From the NCBI GenBank assembly GCA_047975765.1, contig JBKEEF010000019.1, forward strand, positions 1 to 53,979: DNA of 53,979 bases. Direction: 5' to 3'. The DNA is from JAQWBS01 sp047975765. GTDB taxonomy: Bacteria > Pseudomonadota > Alphaproteobacteria > RF32 > CAG-239. The notes below the pieces were generated by a model, which saw only the letters and a program-made list of their open reading frames with translations, made no database searches and was not told the origin of the DNA. Shown piece after piece: positions 50,290 to 53,979 of the stretch (positions within the stretch are counted from its first letter, which is position 1; every line of letters starts with the position of its first letter). The position numbers and the translations under genes were made by a program.

Positions 50290-51246
50290 ATGAGACGAGT
50301 TAAAAAGTTTGCAGAAAAAATTTTTACTCATATCGGTGAAACAAAAGCCGAGGATGGGCTTTTTGCGAGCTTAGAAGACCTCATTTCTGAAAGAAAAAAT
50401 GCAAGGTACATCAATTCTATCAACAATAAAAAAGCTCATTCTCAAATGTCTGGAGATGTTCGATCTGTTTTTAAAGGCAGAGGGATTGAATTTGAAGAAA
50501 TTAGAGCTTATGAATATGGTGATGAGGTGAGGGATATTGATTGGCGAGTAACGGCTCGTAAATCGGCACCTTATACCCGAATCTATACAGAAGAAAGAAA
50601 TCGAGAGATATATGCCTTCTTAGACTTATCTTCTTCAATGGTTTTCGGCACACAAAAAGAGTTCAAATCGGTCTTAGCATCTAAAATTGCGGCTCTCTTA
50701 GCTTGGGTGTGCTTGGAAAATAAGGATAAATTCGGTTGTTTTGTTTATGATGGAGCCAATACATATCTTTATAAACCTAGAAACTATAGAGAAAATGTTT
50801 TAGCAATTCTCAAAAAAATTTCCGAAGTCGGAAAAGAAATTCTCTCAGAAAAAGCTATTCAAAGAGAAGAAATTCCTTTTGAAAAAGCCCTTCAGTTGTT
50901 TCAAACTTCTATCAAGGTTCGTTCAACTGTCTTTGTGATAAGCGATTTTTCAGATTTTGGAGATGTTGTTAAGAAAAACTTGGCTATTTTAGCTAACAAA
51001 AATGATGTTTACTTAGTTGATATTTTTGATAGACTGGAGGAATTCTCTCCTAAAGAGGGGGAATATATGATTGGACAAGAAGGTGAGAATCTTGTGTTTG
51101 ACACGAGAAAAGAAAGCTTTAAGGATGAGTATAATAAAATATTTGTCCATAAAAGAGAGGAAATTAGAAATTTTTGTCTTAAATTTTTATGTGGCTACAC
51201 ACAAGCAATTACGGGAGTTTCTGCGTATGGTCAGATAAAGTTATAG
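50290..51246 (+). CDS. DUF58 protein with vWA-like domain
   Basis: 318 residues. DUF58 signature GRGIEFEEIRAYEYGDEVR / DIDWRVTARKSAPYTR / IYTEERNREIY followed by a vWA MIDAS-type DLSSSM. The usual partner of MoxR; such pairs assist assembly or maturation of envelope or enzyme complexes, including in Bdellovibrio and BatA/B-type loci. Only the soluble form; no transmembrane helices. Confidence 0.93.
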   Translation: MRRVKKFAEKIFTHIGETKAEDGLFASLEDLISERKNARYINSINNKKAHSQMSGDVRSVFKGRGIEFEEIRAYEYGDEVRDIDWRVTARKSAPYTRIYTEERNREIYAFLDLSSSMVFGTQKEFKSVLASKIAALLAWVCLENKDKFGCFVYDGANTYLYKPRNYRENVLAILKKISEVGKEILSEKAIQREEIPFEKALQLFQTSIKVRSTVFVISDFSDFGDVVKKNLAILANKNDVYLVDIFDRLEEFSPKEGEYMIGQEGENLVFDTRKESFKDEYNKIFVHKREEIRNFCLKFLCGYTQAITGVSAYGQIKL

Positions 51247-51265
51247 AGGGTAATAAAAGAAAATA

Positions 51266-51294
51266 TTGACGGAAATAGTTTTGGATGTTATCTT
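51266..51294 (+). promoter_or_regulatory. Promoter of TPR protein B
   Basis: TTGACG, 17-base spacer, TATCTT, ending 44 bases before the ATG at 51339. Confidence 0.6.
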
Positions 51295-51338
51295 TCGGGC
51301 AAGATTATTTTGTAACTATAATTGAAAAGAGAAAAAAT

Positions 51339-52322
51339 ATGGTTAAACCAAATGAAAACACAGCATATAAAAGAGGTCAAGAATTATTAGATCAAGGTTC
51401 ATACAAAGATGCTATCACTCAGTTTGATACAGCCATCAGCGAACAACCTAAATCGTGGAAAGCTCTGAATAGTAAGGGTTTTGCACTTCAAAAGATGAGT
51501 CGATACACTGAAGCAGTTGAGTGTTTCGATAAAGCTCTTGAACTCAATCAAAAATCTGTTGAAGTTCTCAATAATAAAGGTGTAACACTCAGTATGCGTG
51601 GCCTTTATAAGGATGCAATTTTTTGTTTCAATGAAGCAATTGCGATTGATCCAACTTCTTTAGAAGCTTTGAATGGCAAAGCAATTGCTTTGCAACATAT
51701 GTTCTCTTATAAAGAAGCTTTAGATGTTTTGGAACAAGCCATGAAAATTGATGGTCGCCATGTTCAAACATTGCTCAGTATTGCTGTGACACTTCAGAAA
51801 TTGAAGCAATATGATCGTGCAATTTCTTTTTTCAAAAAAGTTTTAGCAGCTGATAAAACAAATATCAAAGCATGGAATGGTGTTGGTGTGACTTATCAAT
51901 TGATGGGTGATAACAACTCTGCTTTGAAATGCTTTACAAAGATTTTGAACATTGATAGTCGTGAAATTCAAGCTTGGATTAGTATTGGGTTTGTTTATCA
52001 AAAAATGCTCAAATTTCAAGATGCTTTGAAATGTTACAAAAAGGCTCAAACAGTTATCAATGGTCGCTATCACCACAAACTTTATGATGGTTTAGCAAGC
52101 TGTTTAACAAAATTGTCAGAATTTGATCAAGCTGTTGAAATCTACAAAGAAATCTTCCAAAGAGAAGAAGGTAAGAAAAAATGGGATGCTCAACGTTCAA
52201 TTAAGTTTGTTGGCAAATTGAAGCGTAAAAAAGCTATGGGTACCCTTCCTGATTTAGGTGGAGATGCAACAGGCGAAGACGTTTTGGCTGAAGCATTAGA
52301 CAGTGAAGATGCTGTCATTTAA
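51339..52322 (+). CDS. Tetratricopeptide-repeat protein B
   Basis: 327 residues from the ATG at 51339 (MVKPNENTAYKRG); the upstream in-frame ATG would place the promoter inside the gene. Seven or more canonical TPR units (ALNSKGFALQKMSRYTEAVE; VLNNKGVTLSMRGLYKDAIF; AWNGVGVTYQLMGDNNSALK). C-terminal 60 residues are non-repeat with an acidic end (EDVLAEALDSEDAVI). Separate from the MoxR operon by its own promoter. Confidence 0.88.
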   Translation: MVKPNENTAYKRGQELLDQGSYKDAITQFDTAISEQPKSWKALNSKGFALQKMSRYTEAVECFDKALELNQKSVEVLNNKGVTLSMRGLYKDAIFCFNEAIAIDPTSLEALNGKAIALQHMFSYKEALDVLEQAMKIDGRHVQTLLSIAVTLQKLKQYDRAISFFKKVLAADKTNIKAWNGVGVTYQLMGDNNSALKCFTKILNIDSREIQAWISIGFVYQKMLKFQDALKCYKKAQTVINGRYHHKLYDGLASCLTKLSEFDQAVEIYKEIFQREEGKKKWDAQRSIKFVGKLKRKKAMGTLPDLGGDATGEDVLAEALDSEDAVI

Positions 52323-52344
52323 GATATCTTTTCAATAACGAAGG

Positions 52345-52371
52345 AAGCTCCTGATTTGGGAGCTTTTTTTG
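52345..52371 (+). terminator. Terminator of TPR protein B
   Basis: AAGCTCC-TGATTT-GGGAGCTT followed by T-run. Confidence 0.85.
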
Positions 52372-52436
52372 TATCTCCTACTCAGCTTTGAGTTGAGATA
52401 AAATTCAAAATATTATTAACGAAAGTTAGTTTTTTG

Positions 52437-52454
52437 CTTTAATTTTTATTAAAG
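52437..52454. promoter_or_regulatory. Palindromic operator candidate, TTAA-N6-TTAA
   Basis: CTTTAAT-TTTT-ATTAAAG, perfect 7-base arms, just before the -35 box; counterpart of 1766-1781 with different inner bases but the same TTAA spacing. Confidence 0.5.
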
Positions 52455-52459
52455 TTATG

Positions 52460-52488
52460 TTACATTTATAAATAGGAATGAATATTAC
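52460..52488 (+). promoter_or_regulatory. Promoter of the right Pmp-like gene
   Basis: TTACAT, 17-base spacer, TATTAC, ending 34 bases before the ATG. Conserved with the left copy from AAAGTTAGTTTTTT through ACAGGATGT. Confidence 0.6.
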
Positions 52489-52522
52489 TCTAAAAATATA
52501 ATTATAACAGGATGTCAGAATA

Positions 52523-53979
52523 ATGAACAGAAAGTCATTTTTAACAGTTCTACTTTCGTCTTTATTTATGTGCTCAACAAATGCACATTCTGTTGTCGAC
52601 TTTGAAAATTACACACCAACCTTGGATAATGAACCTGATGCGGAAATAGAATCCGCATATCTTTTGTCATATACAAAAACAACTGAAGCAACTGCTGATT
52701 TTTCAACTTATGAAAAGGATTCTAAAGGGGAGTGGCAAAAGGTTTTCTATAAATATGATGTGACTTATGATGTCAATCAAACTTCTAAACCTGTTGAATT
52801 TGCGGAAGAGGAAGATCAAGATAAAGTTATTGCTCACTACTTTGAAATGGTTGATAGCATTGATAATGCAAATTATGGTAACACAATTATCAATTACGCC
52901 ATAATTGATAAAATTCAAGGAAGCTATATAGGTAATGTAGTTGAATCTGTAGGTCAAGGTGCTTATGGTGGTGTAATATACAATACAAATACAATTAATG
53001 AAATCACAGGTGATTTTATTAATAATAAAGCTTTAGGAAATTATAATGTGACAGGTGGTGCCATCTATAATGGAGATGGATATGAAAGGCTTATCAATAA
53101 AATTACTGGTAATTTTATTGGAAATACGGTTGAGTCAAACGTCTCATATGCAATGGGTGGAGCAATTCAAAATGAAGGAATTATTCATGAAATCACAGGT
53201 AATTTTATAAATAACTCTGCAATATCATATGGTTATTCTGCAAGGGGTGGTGCAATTGCTAGTCCGTATGTTAGCATATAACAAATGGATTCAATACATG
53301 GTAATTTTATTGGAAACTATGTTTATTCAGAGAGAGGTTCTCTAGGAGGGGCAATATATAGTTCTGGTGCACTTAGGGAGATCGTGGGAGATTTTATTGG
53401 GAACTATGCAACAGGAAATACAAAATCATCTTTTGAGGCAATGGGTGGAGCAATTTATAATACACGCGATAATCAAGATATGAAATTGGTTGAGATAATT
53501 GCTGGTAATTTTATAGGGAACTATGTTGAGGCAACTTCAAGTGCAAAAGGTGGTGCAATTTATAACGATAATATGATTGTTGAATTGTTAGGAAATTTTA
53601 TTGAAAATAAGGCAATTTCTGTAGATGCAATTGTGCAAGGTGGTGCAATATACAATGATGGTGAAATAAACTCTATCACTGCTGACTTTTCTAAAAACGC
53701 TATCTATACAGATTCTGCAGTTGCTTATGGTGGAGCTATATTTAGTCAAGGCTCAAACATTGGTAATATTAAAGGTAATTTCGTTAAAAATTATGCATCT
53801 TCCGGGTTATCTCATTCCTTTGGAGGAGCGATTTATAGCTATGGGAATAACACCATAGATGAAATTATTGGAGATTTTATCGGAAATTCTGTTTCTGGTG
53901 GAATTGTAGCTCAAGGTGGGGCTATCTATAGCTTTGGAGATAGTTATATTAATAATATTACAGGAGATTTCATCGGAAA
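52523..53979 (+). pseudogene. Pmp-like repeat surface protein with in-frame stop, runs off window
   Basis: Starts MNRKSFLTVLLSSLFMCSTNA, a signal peptide. From about residue 145 it has a regular series of GNFIGN (FxxN) and GGAIYN (GGA[ILV]) repeats, the chlamydial Pmp pattern, spaced about 27-35 residues. A TAA at 53279-53281 ends the ORF after 252 codons, but the same frame continues at once with HGNFIGNYV, GGAIYSSG and at least seven more repeats to the window edge, with no other stop. So either a pseudogene by one nonsense change, a read-through gene, or a base error. Paralogue of the gene at 1-1709. Confidence 0.8.

Noticed and set aside
53279..53281. Reassignment of TAA as a sense codon
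   Set aside because: TAA is the stop of many clear genes here, such as queH, trmJ and moxR.

Overview
The window looks like the chromosome of an AT-rich alphaproteobacterium, probably an uncultured gut or host-associated lineage. The clearest marker is a CtrA response regulator with the phospho-acceptor at Asp51, placed divergently from fliI-fliJ. The organism name is an inference; nothing here fixes the genus. The gene set suggests life between low and high oxygen: a PerR-type regulator with rubrerythrin, an F390-type flavodiiron protein, Fe superoxide dismutase, a peroxiredoxin-thioredoxin reductase pair and a flavodoxin behind a Fur-like box.

Layout. 1-1709 (leftward) and 52523-53979 (rightward) are the starts of two paralogous surface proteins with GGAI and FxxN repeats, as in chlamydial Pmp autotransporters. 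They share start-codon context, promoter and a TTAA-N6-TTAA dyad; the right copy has one in-frame TAA. 1.9-5.2 kb holds ctrA, fliIJ and sodB. 5.3-8.9 kb holds a nicotianamine-synthase-like metallophore gene divergent from dapE across a Fur-like dyad, and a GNAT. 8.9-12.5 kb holds a Cys-rich repeat protein, then perR-rbr divergent from the flavodiiron gene. 12.6-16.8 kb is mostly lineage-specific small proteins plus trmJ. 16.9-20.2 kb is a complete dTDP-L-rhamnose operon (rfbA-C-D-B). 20.6-29.6 kb holds redox and RNA/DNA maintenance genes (trxB, peroxiredoxin, greA, a DUF4105/Lnb-type protein, VOC, queH, HdeD-like, flavodoxin, two paralogous membrane proteins, ung flanked by palindromic repeats). 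29.9-30.8 kb is a highly structured RNA with its own terminator, then a lipoprotein and a secreted Cys-rich peptide.

31.1-41.9 kb is a mobile element, visibly richer in G+C than its flanks. It carries a Gabija-like pair (OLD/TOPRIM nuclease plus UvrD-type helicase), an AlpA/excisionase-like HTH, an integrase N-terminal remnant running into a truncated tail tape measure gene, P2-like tail genes U, X and D, a lysis cassette with overlapping spanin genes, and a complete tRNA-Met(CAT). Its two ends lie in two halves of a second tRNA-Met gene, cut at the anticodon loop. The 3' half with its terminator is at 31086-31130 and the 5' half with its promoter is at 41903-41944. The simplest reading is that the element broke the host tRNA-Met and supplies a replacement.

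42-52.3 kb returns to host genes: a 750-residue protein of unknown function, a NUDIX-HD nucleotide-cleaning pair, a small secreted protein, uvrD, and a TPR-MoxR-DUF58-TPR group. Many lineage-specific genes have TAGACAAA in their upstream gaps; for three of them this motif, or its reverse complement, overlaps a -35 box with a 17-base spacer to a -10.
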